Program-made: the position numbers and the translations under genes | DNA from: Arion vulgaris | Taxonomy: Eukaryota > Mollusca > Gastropoda > Stylommatophora > Arionidae | Assembly: GCA_020796225.1 (NCBI GenBank) | Contig: CM036754.1 | Coordinates: 19,358,867-19,422,866 of the forward strand | Direction: 5' to 3' | Length of the DNA stretch: 64,000 nt | Shown here: one piece after another, positions 29,495 to 40,211 of the stretch | Numbering within the stretch: position 1 is the first letter of the stretch | Layout of the letters: each line of letters opens with the position of its first letter | Notes under the pieces: model-generated | Told to the model about the DNA's origin: nothing | The model's database searches: none | Seen by the model: the letters and a program-made list of their open reading frames with translations, nothing else

Positions 29495-30495
29495 AATGTA
29501 ATCAGTTAAGTTTTCTACGTTAAGTTAAAAGAGGTTGAACACACTATATTCCCTTGTATATGTGTGTGAGAGTCAGATGATATCAATGTTACCAGGTCGT
29601 TTACAAATTGCATCCCAAATGACCAAGCAGCCTATGCCACGAAAGGCAGACTTCTCTACAATTTCCCCAAAAGATACTAAATATTTTTTTTTAATTCTTC
29701 TTTATGTCTTCATTCCCGGTTACGTGCTGGGAGAAGGAAAACTATATAGTTTTTATACGGAGAGCGAACCGAGTAAACGCTGGCTGAAACCGGATACATC
29801 ACCGAAGGATAAGCACCAGAGCTCCAAATGGTCCTCACGATGTGATGTAGAACACGCCAATGACAAGGTTGCATGAATCAGATTTCTACATGAATAGAAT
29901 TTATTGGGAAATCTGGTACATCGGTCTGGGCGGTGATCGCGAGAGAGAGAAATGTAGTTTTATATGTAGACAAATATAAACTAGACCACATAAAGCATAG
30001 AGTAATACAAGTGATATGTAGAAGTGATCTCAAATATACCCATTTGGACTGGAAAACGGTCGACCTGGAAACTTAGGTCGATGCATCACAAACGTTTAGT
30101 CCAGTTTCCTGCCAAAATAGGACAAAAATAGGCGACAAAATGTCAAGTGACGCTCAGAAACCTTGGTATACCCAAAATTGAGAAGAAATATAAACCAGCC
30201 CAAGACCTGCAAGCTATGACTAATATCAGTATCCCGGAAAACGGGTCTCCAACTATAAGCTTAATTTGGGCTAGAAAAAAACCAAGTCACTGGTAACACT
30301 GGCTGAGACTGAGTGGTACTGTTGAGACGAGATTTGAGAGCATCTATTTCTGAAAATGACAGTCACCATCTTCTTACAATTTTAAGAACTTGTGAGAATG
30401 CGATATGCAAATATGTTTCAGTATTATTACTATAGGGATAACTAGAATATGAATTGACTTCGAAAAACCCAATGTACTTATACAATATAAGAACA
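29495..30495. other. unannotated sequence with an unrecognised open frame
   Basis: A plus-strand frame at 29535-29876 (113 codons, including KYFFLILLYVFIPGYVLGEG) has one hydrophobic stretch but no recognised domain or splice support. At 30040-30180 a few phrases (LDWKTVDLET) look coding-derived but cannot be assigned. Confidence 0.35.
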
Positions 30496-30499
30496 ATTC

Positions 30500-30572
30500 G
30501 GCGCATTGGCTAAGCATGGTGATTAGTGCTCTTGCCTCGTGAGCAAGTGTTCACTGGATCAAATTTCCTAGA
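30500..30572 (+). mobile_element. degenerate tRNA-like SINE head
   Basis: GGCTAAGCATGGTGATTAG, CTCTTGCCTCGTGAGCAAG and GGATCAAATTTCC have the spacing of A and B boxes. The 3' body is not matched elsewhere in the window. Confidence 0.45.
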
Positions 30573-30827
30573 GAACATGGGATTTGTATCTAACCGAGCG
30601 GGTCGACCAAACAGTAATTGGGTGGCAAAGAAACAATGGTAAGTAAACGGTCCTTGTGCGATATTGACAACATCACCCACCGTGTGTTGCTTGTCAAAGA
30701 CTTCTTCTTCTTTGCGTTCGGTTTCGTATGCTCGTCTAAATCATGAGATGGGTTGCCTCTATGAAGCTGCATGTCAGTTGGAGTTCTTGTGTCAAAGACA
30801 AATACGGTCGTATGCCCTAACAATATA

Positions 30828-31249
30828 CTTCGTAGAGGTTCGGTGTTCATCTCTCGTGCCAAAGGTACCATGTTCGCTCCTCGTGGAGTCATCTGAATAT
30901 TTTTCCAGAGATCCCTGATCTAAGTGTAGATTAGATCGAGTTCCTAGTCCTATCGAAGACGGACGATAAAACGTAGGTCCCTTGTTCAATTTGAGCAAGT
31001 AAAAACCTTCAACAGTTCAAAATTGAGAAGAACAGGTTGGAAAGCCGCTGACCGGACAAAATGCATGATTAAAAAAATTTAAAATATCTTCATCTTCAAA
31101 ATTACATCGATGACCCTCGCAGTAGCTACGGAGTTCGTGCACTTCAGCTGAGATCTTCCTGTGTAAGAAAGAGATCAAAGCACACATGGTTATTCACCGA
31201 AGTGCAATGATGATGGTCGTATCATTCAATCAATCAATCATTCAATCAT
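30828..31249 (+). mobile_element. SINE-E, near full length
   Basis: tRNA-like head GTAGAGGTTCGGTGTTCATC and B box ATGTTCGCTCCTCG. The body contains CCAGAGATCCCTGATCTAAG, CCTAGTCCTATCGAAGACGG, ACGATAAAACGTAGG, CAGTTCAAAATTGAGAAG. The 3' part carries GTAGCTACGGAGTTCGTGCA, CTTCCTGTGTAAGAAAGAG and an (AATC)n tail. The reference copy for SINE-E together with 48380-48835. Confidence 0.92.
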
Positions 31250-31378
31250 GTATGAAAAAAACGGGTTTTTTACAATGAAGATACTTTCATCTTTGCAATA
31301 CATGACAGTTTTCAGCTTAAGAATAAGACAATAAGAAGAATATTGTCTATAAAGGATGTATTGCATATATCTGACAGA

Positions 31379-31629
31379 TTGACTTTCTTGCACTGGATTT
31401 TACTCTATATGGCTCGGTCCCTCTCCGCAGTACATAGGCGGGTCCTCCACGCCACCTGTCGAAAGCAATATACAAAGTTTGAACACCGTAGCTCCCGAAT
31501 AATCCTATGGTTTTAGGAAAAATGCATTTGTTTAACAGAACTGGATTTGAACCCCGACCCTGGAACATTTAAGACAATGGCTTAAGAAAACAACTTGGCT
31601 TAAGAAAACAACTTAGCCACATAGGCTCT
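31379..31629 (-). mobile_element. SINE-D
   Basis: Minus strand: GAGCCTATGTGGCTAAGTTG, B box GGTTCAAATCCAG, then TTCAAACTTTGTATATTGCT, GACAGGTGGCGTGGAGGACC. An 18-bp head phrase (GGCTTAAGAAAACAACTT on the plus strand) is duplicated at about 31580-31613. Confidence 0.88.
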
Positions 31630-32334
31630 CATGACCTGCAAAAGCTATGGAATTTGTTTCTGCTAGATAAAAGGTACTGTGCACTTAATGGAACGTTGTG
31701 AGTGCAGAAATGTGAATTCTAACCAGATCTTCGTTTTATATGGCCTTCTCCTCACTTCCCCACAAATATATCTCTGTATTATGTTCATTCTGCAATGATA
31801 CCAAATGTATATCGACTATATAATTTCAGTATCTGGAACTCTAGGATTTTAGCAAACATAAAACTGCTGACCCAACAATCTTGACATACTGCAGACAATT
31901 TAACACCTCCCTCTTCCTTACTAGAAAAATCGTTTAACAGTATCCTGGTTTTGTCTTCAATGTCGTCACCTGGTTCTGACACCCCAGAATCCGAAGATAA
32001 TCAATATTAACAGACATACCACCAAAACAGACACAACAGCTATGAGATTCGAATATTTGGGTGAATTGATAGATTTTTCGACATTACCATGGCACGAGGA
32101 AGATAGAATAGAAGATTCTGGAAATATGTGGGTTTAGTATCAAAATCTTTATTGGAGGAAAGATGGATGTAATTGTGAATATCTTTTAGTGAATATAAGT
32201 TATTGTCACCAGATGCAAGGCGAGTTTCACGCACACGTCGTGTCCATTGATCTTCTATTTCGGGACATATTAACTAATAACACCAACATCATTGCCCGTC
32301 ATGAAATAGCCATATGTATTCTGATATCTTTCGT
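31630..32334. other. unannotated sequence
   Basis: Short open frames at 31785-31982 and 32040-32234 (minus) have no recognisable content. Confidence 0.4.
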
Positions 32335-32339
32335 ACACA

Positions 32340-32610
32340 TGACCATCTTAGCGGCAATGCACAAACTCCGTAGCACCAGCTCGGGCCACTAATGTAATTT
32401 TGATGAAATTTGAGTTGAAATTTTATTTTAATCATTTGACGAATTTTGTTCGGGCAGTGGTTTTGCAGCCGTCTTCAAAATCGGTTTGCAACAGCCAATG
32501 GTTATTTTACATGCTCAACCTGAGCATGGACTTCCGTTTTATCGTCAGTCTACGATATGACTACAAACTCTATTTCTCCTACATTGATGTAGGAATCTAT
32601 TGATAAATTA
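32340..32610 (-). mobile_element. SINE-E, 3'-end deleted
   Basis: Minus strand: CATCAATGTAGGAGAAATAG, CGATAAAACGGAAG, GATTTTGAAGACGGC, then GGTGCTACGGAGTTTGTGCA and a 3' break at GCCGCTAAGATGG. Confidence 0.8.
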
Positions 32611-32734
32611 TCTCGATCATTTCACGCTGAGAATGAACTGAGTACACGGTCAGCAGAACATTTTGATGATTGTATGTATTGACACGTATCACAGACAAAA
32701 TATGAACTTACCTAAAGTTAAGAATTAATAGTTA

Positions 32735-32770
32735 AATTGAAAATCGTGGCATATCCTTTACAGGACTTTT
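32735..32770 (-). mobile_element. SINE-F 3' end only
   Basis: AAAATCGTGGCATATCCTTT plus ACAGGA equals the terminal block of SINE-F in reverse (compare 58280-58320). Confidence 0.65.
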
Positions 32771-32799
32771 TTTAAAACCCTTTGCATCCCACTTCAATG

Positions 32800-32886
32800 C
32801 CTGCTTTTATATTCTTTGACCATTTCTTCTCAAGATGTATCCAACATATCTCCATCTTCTCCTTCTTATAACAGGCGAGGGTCTCC
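32800..32886 (-). mobile_element. possible LINE C-terminal scrap
   Basis: Minus strand reads VIRRRRWRYVGYILRRNGQR, resembling the RRRWRWIGHTLRR block at 34945-34985. Too short for a firm call. Confidence 0.45.
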
Positions 32887-32887
32887 T

Positions 32888-33175
32888 ATATGATTTTGAA
32901 GATATTTTTGTAGCAGTTTTATTTTTATTCTTTTCTAATGAAATTTTGTCCGGGCATTTTATGGGTCTCTGTGACGTAAAGGTTAGATGATCTTCTATCG
33001 TGCCAAATGTATAAGGTTCGCTCCCTCGTAAAGCCATCTGGATATTTTTCCAGAGATCTCTGATCTCAGTGTATGTGAGATTGAGTTCCTAGTCCTATCG
33101 GAGACGGACGATAAAACGTTAGGTCCGTGTTCAATTTTAGCACGTAAAAGAACCCTTGGCTCGGTCAAACACGAA
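32888..33175 (+). mobile_element. SINE-E 5' half facing a reversed SINE-E scrap
   Basis: 32958-33175 is plus strand: TCTCTGTGACGTAAAGGTTA, B box AAGGTTCGCTCCC, CAGAGATCTCTGATCTCAG, TCGGAGACGGACGATAAAAC. The preceding 70 bp (TCTAATGAAATTTTGTCCGG) match the SINE-E middle in reverse. Confidence 0.82.
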
Positions 33176-33294
33176 GAACAACAGTCACGAGACTTAGGGA
33201 TGAGTTAAAGACAAGAGAACAAATGCAAACTCGGAAGTTGTCACAGTAAAACACTTACCAATTGACTATGATTGTGTTATGTCTAGCATATTTA

Positions 33295-33490
33295 TATAAA
33301 CTAGAACTGTACCTGAGATGGACACAAGAGGGTAAAAGAAAACATGGGGAAAAAACGATACAACCTGGAGGAAAACAGTAGAACAAGAAATGAAAGAAAT
33401 GAATCATAGTTGGAACACAATACACATGTCGGCTAAGAATAGAGAAGAAGGCGTTCAGTTTTGCTGCCCTAAGAGTCAGAGGCGTGACTG
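33295..33490 (+). mobile_element. LINE C-terminus (group 6)
   Basis: Plus strand: LYLRWTQEGKRKHG, frame change, then WRKTVEQEMKEMNHSWNTIH and MSAKNREEG, ending near RRDWL. This is the ORF2 end common in animal LINEs. Two or more frameshifts. Confidence 0.85.
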
Positions 33491-33494
33491 GCTA

Positions 33495-33866
33495 GATATA
33501 TAGAGAGAGAAGTAGAGAGAGAGAGAGAGGTGTACATATCACAACTGTTTGATGCTAGAGACCAGACAGAGGAAATACAACTTATAATAGACAAATTTAA
33601 GTGTGCTAGACATCGATGCCGTCCGGAAATCCGGCAAACTAGCAACCTTCGGTATTTTATTTACATTTGAGAAACTTCCGGGACAGACAAAAGAGTAAAC
33701 TACAAAAGAGTAAACTGCTAGTTATCTTGAAATGAATAACCAGGCTTGTATGACACATATTTTTGTTGTTATTAAACCAGGACTCTTAGGCCTAGCCACG
33801 GAGGAGATAGATTTATGGGGGGAAAACTTGGAAGAAATTGCCAGCAAATAGTGATGAATCTTATCT
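33495..33866. other. unannotated sequence
   Basis: A GA-rich tract at about 33510-33530. No gene seen. Confidence 0.4.
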
Positions 33867-33867
33867 A

Positions 33868-34110
33868 AATAACTATATATCTAATATATAACTATATATC
33901 TAATAACTATATATCTAATATATAACTATATATCTAATATATAACTATATATCTAATAACTATATATATATAAGTAAATCTTACTAATATGTCTGGTTAT
34001 TGGAGGTATACACACACACACACATATATATTATATATATATAATACATATATACAACACACAAACATACACATGCGCACATATATACCACACTCAAACA
34101 TACAAAACAC

Positions 34111-34162
<52 letters not shown>
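33868..34162. repeat. ATATATCTAATA repeats, (CA)n and (TA)n microsatellites
   Basis: AACTATATATCTAATATAT repeats at 33872-33975, (AC)n at 34007-34024 and (TA)n at 34117-34160. The segment between is also TA-rich. Confidence 0.92.
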
Positions 34163-34164
34163 CA

Positions 34165-34615
34165 AACAAGCATACATACATGCCTACACATATAAATTAT
34201 TTTAATTCAGTACCGCTGTATAAGGGTACGATATATCGAAGCTGATAGCACGCTGTGTTAATGACCACATGCCGTGGAAATTCCGGGATTCGAGGCCAGC
34301 ATGGGCCAACAATTATCAATGTGCACATGGTATGTGGAATACAGGAGAACTTGGGGATCGAAATTATGGTCAGGAATTAGATCCAATTTAAGGCTCGTAT
34401 GAATGATGAGGGACACTGTGATACAGAAAGTAAGCTCTTACGCATAGATCAGTCAGATGCGTCATATTAATCTACATCACTACGCGGGAATTTCTAACAG
34501 GTGAACAGAGAGAAAAAAACACATCTGGACTACCAACAGTAATTTCTCTATATCATAATAGCATTGATATTTAGTGTGAACAAAAATCTTCTGCTAACTG
34601 AACGACGCCAGAAAT
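34165..34615. other. unannotated sequence, one tRNA-like scrap
   Basis: GATAGCACGCTGTGTTAATG followed by GGGATTCGAGGCC at about 34244-34308 resembles A and B boxes of an old SINE head. Nothing else recognised. Confidence 0.4.
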
Positions 34616-34619
34616 TATA

Positions 34620-34843
34620 TTAGCCCTTTCGCTGCTACATACTTTCCGAAGGCTGAGCTAAAAATAGCTACTCTTTGTTTCTAGGTCACAAACGTGAATA
34701 TACACCTATAGCAGTGACAGTAGCAATGTGTAACGTATTAATACGTCTTTAGCTCACAGAGGAGAGATAATAACAGACGTGTTAATACGTCTTTAGAAGT
34801 GAATGGGAAAACGTATATATACGTCTAGCAGCTAAAGGGTTAG
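34620..34843. mobile_element. piggyBac-like MITE, copy 1 (216-bp body)
   Basis: Body 34624-34839 begins CCCTTTCGCTGCTACATAC and ends CTAGCAGCTAAAGGG (13-14 bp TIRs with one mismatch). It is flanked by TTAG on both sides (34620-34623, 34840-34843), one base off the piggyBac TTAA target. The homologous copy at 52832-53045 has TTAA on its left. The interior repeats TTAATACGTCTTTAG. No transposase. Confidence 0.85.
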
Positions 34844-34934
34844 AATGTTTTCTCTTGAAAAATTTTACTCATCAAGCAACGTAGCAAAGTGTTGTCCAAC
34901 TATGTCGTTAACAGTGTTCGCTCATTGCCGTTCA

Positions 34935-35195
34935 GATCTTCCTGAGTAAGGAACAGACGCTGGCGATGGATAGGACACACATTGAGAAGACGAACCAGAA
35001 GCATTGCAAGACAGACACTGTTTTGGTACCTGCAGGGAAAGAGGAGATGGGGAAGGCCTAGATATACACGGAGAAGAGACTGGAGGCTGATATTAAGAGG
35101 ATAGTAAAACATGGAAAGAATTGGAAGGATGGCAGGAGAGAGGAAGAGCTGGAAGAAGTTTGTTGAAGACTTGTGCTACGTTGGGATTTGAAATG
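34935..35195 (+). mobile_element. LINE C-terminus (group 7)
   Basis: Plus strand: RWRWIGHTLRRRTRSIARQT, LFWYLQGKRRWGRPRYTRRR, DWRLILRG-stop, then ERIGRMAGERKSWKKFVEDL and CYVGI-stop. Only a couple of stops interrupt it. Tail GAAGAAGAAAT. Confidence 0.9.
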
Positions 35196-35204
35196 TGAAG
35201 AAGA

Positions 35205-35325
35205 AATAAATCGAAGTGACACATGGTTATTCATCGAAGTGACACATGGCTATTCATCGAAGTGACACATGATTATTCATCGAAGTGACACATGGTTATA
35301 GTCTTATCAATCACTGAATCAATCA
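35205..35325 (+). mobile_element. SINE-E 3' end with 23-bp x4 expansion
   Basis: TCGAAGTGACACATGGTTAT repeats at 23-bp spacing (35213-35300), then AGTCTTATCAATCACTGAAT, the SINE-E tail. Confidence 0.82.
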
Positions 35326-35329
35326 ACAA

Positions 35330-35860
35330 ATATATTTTTGGCTTGGGCAAGAGCTTGACCCGGAACCTATCACTACCTGAAGTTTAAACTCCTATCCCAT
35401 ATCCCCCATATGATGTAATTCATATACCATACATCATATATGTAATAGGGGGCAACGTTGAAACATAAGAAACACTGAAATTCCACAATGCAAAATCAGA
35501 TCAAGTTAACACTGTGAGTTTATTTGTAGTAATCAACAGCTAGACAAAGAATTAGATCTTCTCTACAGTATAAGGATACCAGGCTTGTCGAGCGTCAGCC
35601 TTCCTTAGTCAACAGAAATAATATGTTTTCCATTTCATGAATCTTGTGTGTACTAAAATCACTGACCTGACAGAGTTGGTATTGTCGGGCTGATTCTACT
35701 GCGCTCAGGCATGAGCTGGGTGACCGTGCTCACCACTGCGCTATATGTTATAAGATCTATAATTCAAGCAGCGTCTTCATTACGATCTCAGAATCTTAGG
35801 ACGGCCATTTCTTGGATATAATACTAGATCCTGATGTGCAGTTCTCCATCTTTTTCTGTT
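35330..35860. other. mostly unannotated; tRNA-like head on minus strand
   Basis: At about 35695-35757 (minus) ATATAGCGCAGTGGTGAGCA is a good A-box-like sequence, but no convincing B box follows. A palindromic TATATGATG-type stretch lies at about 35405-35450. Confidence 0.4.
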
Positions 35861-35861
35861 G

Positions 35862-36272
35862 TTTATCGGTCCTCTTCTTGTTGCTAACCCTTCTCCGCAT
35901 TAACACGTCTTGATCCTCTTCTTGTTGCTAACCCTTCTCCGCATTAACACGTCTTGATCCTCTTCTGTTGCTTGCTAACCCTTCTCCGCATTAACACGTC
36001 TTGATCCTCTTCTTGTTGCTAACCCTTCTCCGCACTAAAACGTCTTGATCCTCTTCTTGTTGCTAACCCTTCTCCGCACTAAAACGTCTTGATCCTCTTC
36101 TTGTTGCTAACCCTTCGCACTAACACGTCTTGATCCTCTTCTTGTTGCTAACCTTTCCGCACTAACACGTCTTGATCCTCTTCTTGTTATTAACCCTTCC
36201 CCGCACTAACACGTCTTGATCCTCTTCTTGTTGTTAACCCTTCTCCGCACTAACACGTCTTGATCCTTTTGA
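35862..36272. repeat. 44-bp minisatellite, about 9.5 copies
   Basis: Unit TTGCTAACCCTTCTCCGCAT, TAACACGTCTTGATCCTCTT, CTTG; period 44 (35881, 35925, and so on). Variants CATTAACACG, CACTAAAACG and CACTAACACG are grouped in order along the array. Confidence 0.94.
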
Positions 36273-36274
36273 CC

Positions 36275-36752
36275 GAAATCCTTTCATCAATCATACGCTG
36301 CTTGGTGCAACTGTCTCGTACCTGTTCGTCTTAATGTATATTCTTTGTCAGTGATGAGGGATGCGTATGTCCTTCTAACCAGTGAGGGATGCCTAGGTCC
36401 TTCTACATATATATGCAAGAATTCATTCTGAACACGCCCATGACGATCACATTGCGATCACTCTTAAGACGATACATTAATCACTATTTGATGTAGCTTT
36501 TTCTTAACTGATTAAGCTACTGAATTGAAAAGCGGGTATTGGCTGAATTAAATTTAGGTCCTATTTTCCCATTGTAGGCGTATGTACACATTAAGCTGCA
36601 GTTTTTTTCATTTTTAACTGATTTATGTGAATAAAGATGTCTCCATTTTCGACTTGAAGCCGAAAGGCAAAAACATGATTGAAGAATAGATAGATAGATA
36701 CCATTGTGTTGTTAAAAGAAATGTCATTAAGATGGTTCTAAAACAAATAAAT
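36275..36752. other. unannotated sequence
   Basis: No supported gene. A short ATAGATAGATAG run lies at about 36688. Confidence 0.4.
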
Positions 36753-36754
36753 AG

Positions 36755-36948
36755 TGGTGCTCCCAGCGATTTATATGGACCATGGTGCTCCCAGCGGTTT
36801 ATATGAGCCATGGTGCTTCCAGCAGTTTATATAAGCCATGGTGCTCCCAGCAGTTTATATAAGCCATGGTGCTCCCAGCGGTTTATATAAGCCATGGTGC
36901 TCCCAGCGGTTTCTATGAGCCATGGTGATCACAGCAGTTTATATGAGA
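36755..36948. repeat. 28-bp minisatellite, about 7 copies
   Basis: Unit GGTGCTCCCAGCGGTTTATA plus TGAGCCAT, period 28. Confidence 0.95.
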
Positions 36949-36949
36949 T

Positions 36950-38350
36950 AATCAGTTTTGTTCAGACCGGAGAAGGAGATTATGTCAATTCCAGACTTCG
37001 GTTGTTCCTGTTATTCCACAAGTTTAAAAAAAAAAAAAGTAAAGGCACTCTTTTTTCATACTGCGATGTATTTTGTGGAATACAATGTTTGGTCAGTATT
37101 TGTTTGACCGTCGGTACACAATAGGTCATGTGTTCAACATCGCGCCAGCCTCCATTACTTCCCATCGCTTTTCCTGGTTCCCAATTGAGGCTGGGTAGAC
37201 CCAGAGTCAACAATAAACGTATGGGCCTTCGGACTCAGATAAGAATTATGGAAAATCAGACCCCAATTACACCACGTGACCTCGCATTCCAGTATTGGTG
37301 TATATAGACGAATTCATTTTAAAATCAACACAAATGCTAAATCGAAGTTATATTATGCAAAAGTTAAGTTTAACAATAAGGAATATCAATATCATAAATA
37401 TTTTTCACCAATAAATAACCATAGACTCACAGAATTGAGTAAAATTGATAAAAGCTTGCAGTGCTCTATCAAACATATATATTTTCCTGCCCCCTTTTCT
37501 GATCTAGGTCAGGGAACCCTTTATCAGTTGTCTGGCCTAGTTATCTAGAGTTGGCTGTGGTCAACCTGAGAGACGTTACGATGGGAAAATTATTCAACAC
37601 CCACTATGAAATTGAACCAAGACCAGACAGATAAGAAGCGAGTTACCTAACAACTAAACTTACTACAGCTTACTTTGAATGGTTTGGTGATGAGAAATCT
37701 GAACTCCCATCAAATCGAATCCATCAGTCTTAAAGCACTAAATACTTTCATGGCTGTAGTTAACTAGACCATAACGACGGAACGTGTTTTGGAAAACCAG
37801 TTATCTTGCTTAATTATCATTCCATCTTCAGCTTGTCTTGTCCTATCTATTGTTCCAGTGATATCAAATGTGAGCAACAAAAATGCCCTGAAGCTTTGTG
37901 GAATGTAGGGTGTGGAATGCCTGTCAACGTACATGTCTATACCTTAGGTATGCAGGAGGTAGGATGATCCAAGTCCCCACCCAAAAAAATCAAAAAATCA
38001 GCTCCATCACCAAAATAAAATAATTAGAAATTAAGAACAACAAATATAATATTAATAAATTTAGAAAACAAATACAAACTTAATAAACACCGAAATGCAT
38101 ATTAACAGGAATTTTTTTTAAAATGTAACCTAAACATAACAAAAAAATTCAAACAAGAAATTTGTAAATTAAGAATAACAAATAAAACAAGAAAAATAAA
38201 CAAGAACTTAAGAACAACAATTGAGAAAATAACAAATTAAGAACAGTAAAAAAGAAATAAAGAATAACAGAAAAGAACTTAATAATAAGAAACGAAACTA
38301 GGGATAAGGAATACAATAATTATGATAATCTGCTGCCCTGCATATTACAT
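36950..38350. other. unannotated sequence, A-rich at the right
   Basis: An open plus-strand frame at 37276-37548 (90 codons, Lys/Tyr-rich) is unrecognised. From about 37985 to 38330 the sequence is A-rich with loose AAGAATAACAAAT repeats. Confidence 0.4.
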
Positions 38351-38354
38351 ATCA

Positions 38355-38425
38355 CAAATCACAAATAGTGATTAAAATTGGTCGTAAAGAACGAACGCAA
38401 AGAAGAAGAAGAAGAAGAAGTAGTA
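38355..38425 (+). mobile_element. SINE-B 3' end with (GAA)n tail
   Basis: GTGATTAAAATTGGTCGTAA and AGAACGAACGCAAAGAAGAA match the ends of 24517-24619 and 41662-41916. Confidence 0.88.
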
Positions 38426-38438
38426 ACATCAGCAACAC

Positions 38439-38470
<32 letters not shown>
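38439..38470. repeat. (AAT)n microsatellite
   Basis: About ten AAT units. Confidence 0.97.
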
Positions 38471-38471
<1 letters not shown>

Positions 38472-38486
38472 TAAGACAATACTAAT

Positions 38487-38662
38487 CGGTAACATGTACA
38501 TTTCAAGAAGATTGGCAATAGCAATCAAGAAGTTAAACACAATGAAGAACATGTGGCAAAGCACAAGCAAAATATTAAAATTACAAATATTGAGAACATG
38601 CATTTTCCCAGTGGCTACTTATGGTTTTAAAACATGGACCATTACACAAAAAACAAGACCAT
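38487..38662 (+). mobile_element. LINE ORF2 piece after the palm domain
   Basis: Uninterrupted plus-strand frame: MYISRRLAIAIKKLNTMKNM, WQSTSKILKLQILRTCIFPV, ATYGFKTWTI. This is the segment between the reverse-transcriptase palm and the C-terminus. The C-terminus itself is found immediately to the right but on the opposite strand. Confidence 0.85.
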
Positions 38663-38700
38663 CATCACCATCATCATCACCATCATCATCACCATCATCA
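38658..38700. repeat. (ATCATCACC)n microsatellite at a LINE end
   Basis: Seen from the minus strand it is the (GATGATG)n tail of the LINE at 38701-38965. Confidence 0.93.
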
Positions 38701-38965
38701 AATAGCTTGTAATGAGCAGAACTTTGCCACCCACCCCAACAGTTCTCCGGAATTTCTCTCTCTCACAGGCCAGATGTCCTACCTCTGCAGCCATCATGTT
38801 CAAACCATCAGATACATCCTGAATCCATCTTCTCCGTGGTCTTCCTCTTCTTCTATTTGCCGGTATGCCTCCTTCCAGTATGGTCTTCTCCAGCCCTTCA
38901 TGTCCTTTTATATGTCCAAAATATCTCAATTTTATCTTTCTTATTTGTAGAATCATCCAGTTTTC
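38701..38965 (-). mobile_element. LINE C-terminus (group 1)
   Basis: Minus strand: WMILQIRKIKLRYFGHIKGH, EKTILEGGIPANRRRGRP, RRRWIQDVSDGLNM, then a frame change before WQSSAHYKLFDD. The tail runs into the (GATGATG)n tract. Confidence 0.9.
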
Positions 38966-38969
38966 AACA

Positions 38970-39490
38970 CAACTCTTAACATGAGGTAAAAGAAGGCAGA
39001 GAAGAAGAAGAACATGCACCCCTCAAATATAATATTGCTGAGTACTACAGAGAAGTGTAGAAAATACGTTTAAGTTGTGAGTAATTGAAGTTGCTGAGAA
39101 ATATAATTCCGGTGCAAGAGTTTTGAATTAAAAAATAAATAAGATAACGAAATGGTTTAAATAGCAAGAGACATGTTTACGCTTCTATGAGCACACATCC
39201 CTTCAATTTACAAAAGAGAAAAAAGGTAGAATTCGCCTCCCATTTACTTCTGTGCAGAATAAACTAGGCCAAACAGTGTGGTTACGTCCAAGGTCATCAG
39301 CAAATCTCTAGCGACATATCCTGGCCAGGCCTCGGTCAATATAAGCAGGACAGAGTGCAGAAGTGATGGAGATCAGTCAATTTTCATAGATAGACGTGAC
39401 AAGTAGCGTCCCTGGTGGGTGAGCAAAAACGTGCGAAGCCTGCCATGCGCTATACAACCGAATCACAAGTAGATCTTAGTAAAGATCTCA
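38970..39490. other. unannotated sequence
   Basis: No supported gene or repeat. Confidence 0.4.
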
Positions 39491-39496
39491 CAAATC

Positions 39497-40207
39497 ATCA
39501 TCGTCATCAGGTGCCGTGCCGGCTGGCGTAGGCGATTATGGATCTCCATAAATCTATGTCTCTGATGTTTGCTATCATTTCAGATGTTGATGCTATTCCG
39601 TGTCATGCAGTCAGACTATCAACTCAGACTATCCACTCAGACTATCCACAATTTTCTCTCTCTGTTTTCATCTGTCTCATCTTTCTCCCTTCCCCTTTCC
39701 TCCTTAGATTTTACCAATTGTTACATACAATGTGTTCAAAAACTCCTTTCTCGTTACATGTTCGAAAAAGATGACTCCTCTTTCTTATATTGATGATACA
39801 CTTTCTCTGTGTTTTGACCTCATTCAACACCTCAACATTACTCAGTTTAGCAGTCCATGGGATTCTCATCATTCTTCTAGTTTTTTCCGATCTAGAAGCA
39901 CTTGAGCTTTTCAGCTCTTCGGCTCGGTGCCATGGACATCGTAATCCTTCGATTCGGTGCCACGAACACCGTAAATCTGGGGAATCTGTGGCTTTTTCTG
40001 CCATCCCGCGGAATTGAACCCACACACACAGAAGGATAGTCACCCGTAGTCCAACGCGCTAAGAACACGCTGGGCAGACGGGCATCATTCTTCTGTAAAA
40101 TCACATCTCTGTCGCCTGCAGAGGTTTCTTGATCTGTTTGTTTATTGTCTGTGACTCGCATCCGTATGTCAGTATTGGTTCTATGTATTTTAGGACCGTT
40201 AGGAATT
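39497..40207 (-). mobile_element. LINE ORF2 C-terminus with SINE-A inserted
   Basis: On the minus strand, excluding the SINE at 39879-40082: TVLKYIEPILTYGCESQTIN near 40140-40195, RRMMRIPWTAKLSNVEVLNE, TQRKCIINIRKRSHLFR, then DLWRSIIAYASRHGT-stop and a (TGATGA)n tail at 39497-39510. It joins the RRML block and the terminal WRSM block of one LINE family and shows what the scraps at 3733 and 10745 belong to. Confidence 0.9.
39867..40094 (-). mobile_element. SINE-A with 12-bp TSD inside a LINE
   Basis: Body 39879-40082. Minus strand from GCCCGTCTGCCCAGCGTGTT to TTCTAGATCGGAAAAAAC. TSD CATCATTCTTCT lies at 39867-39878 and 40083-40094. Confidence 0.96.
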
Positions 40208-40211
40208 TATT

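Noticed and set aside
29535..29876. 113-codon plus-strand frame with one hydrophobic segment
   Set aside because: No homologous features, no exon signals that I could support, and the surrounding sequence is transposon debris.
38368..38712. 114-codon plus-strand frame as a complete gene
   Set aside because: The start is a SINE-B tail and an (AAT)n tract; only the middle (38487-38662) is meaningful, as a LINE fragment.
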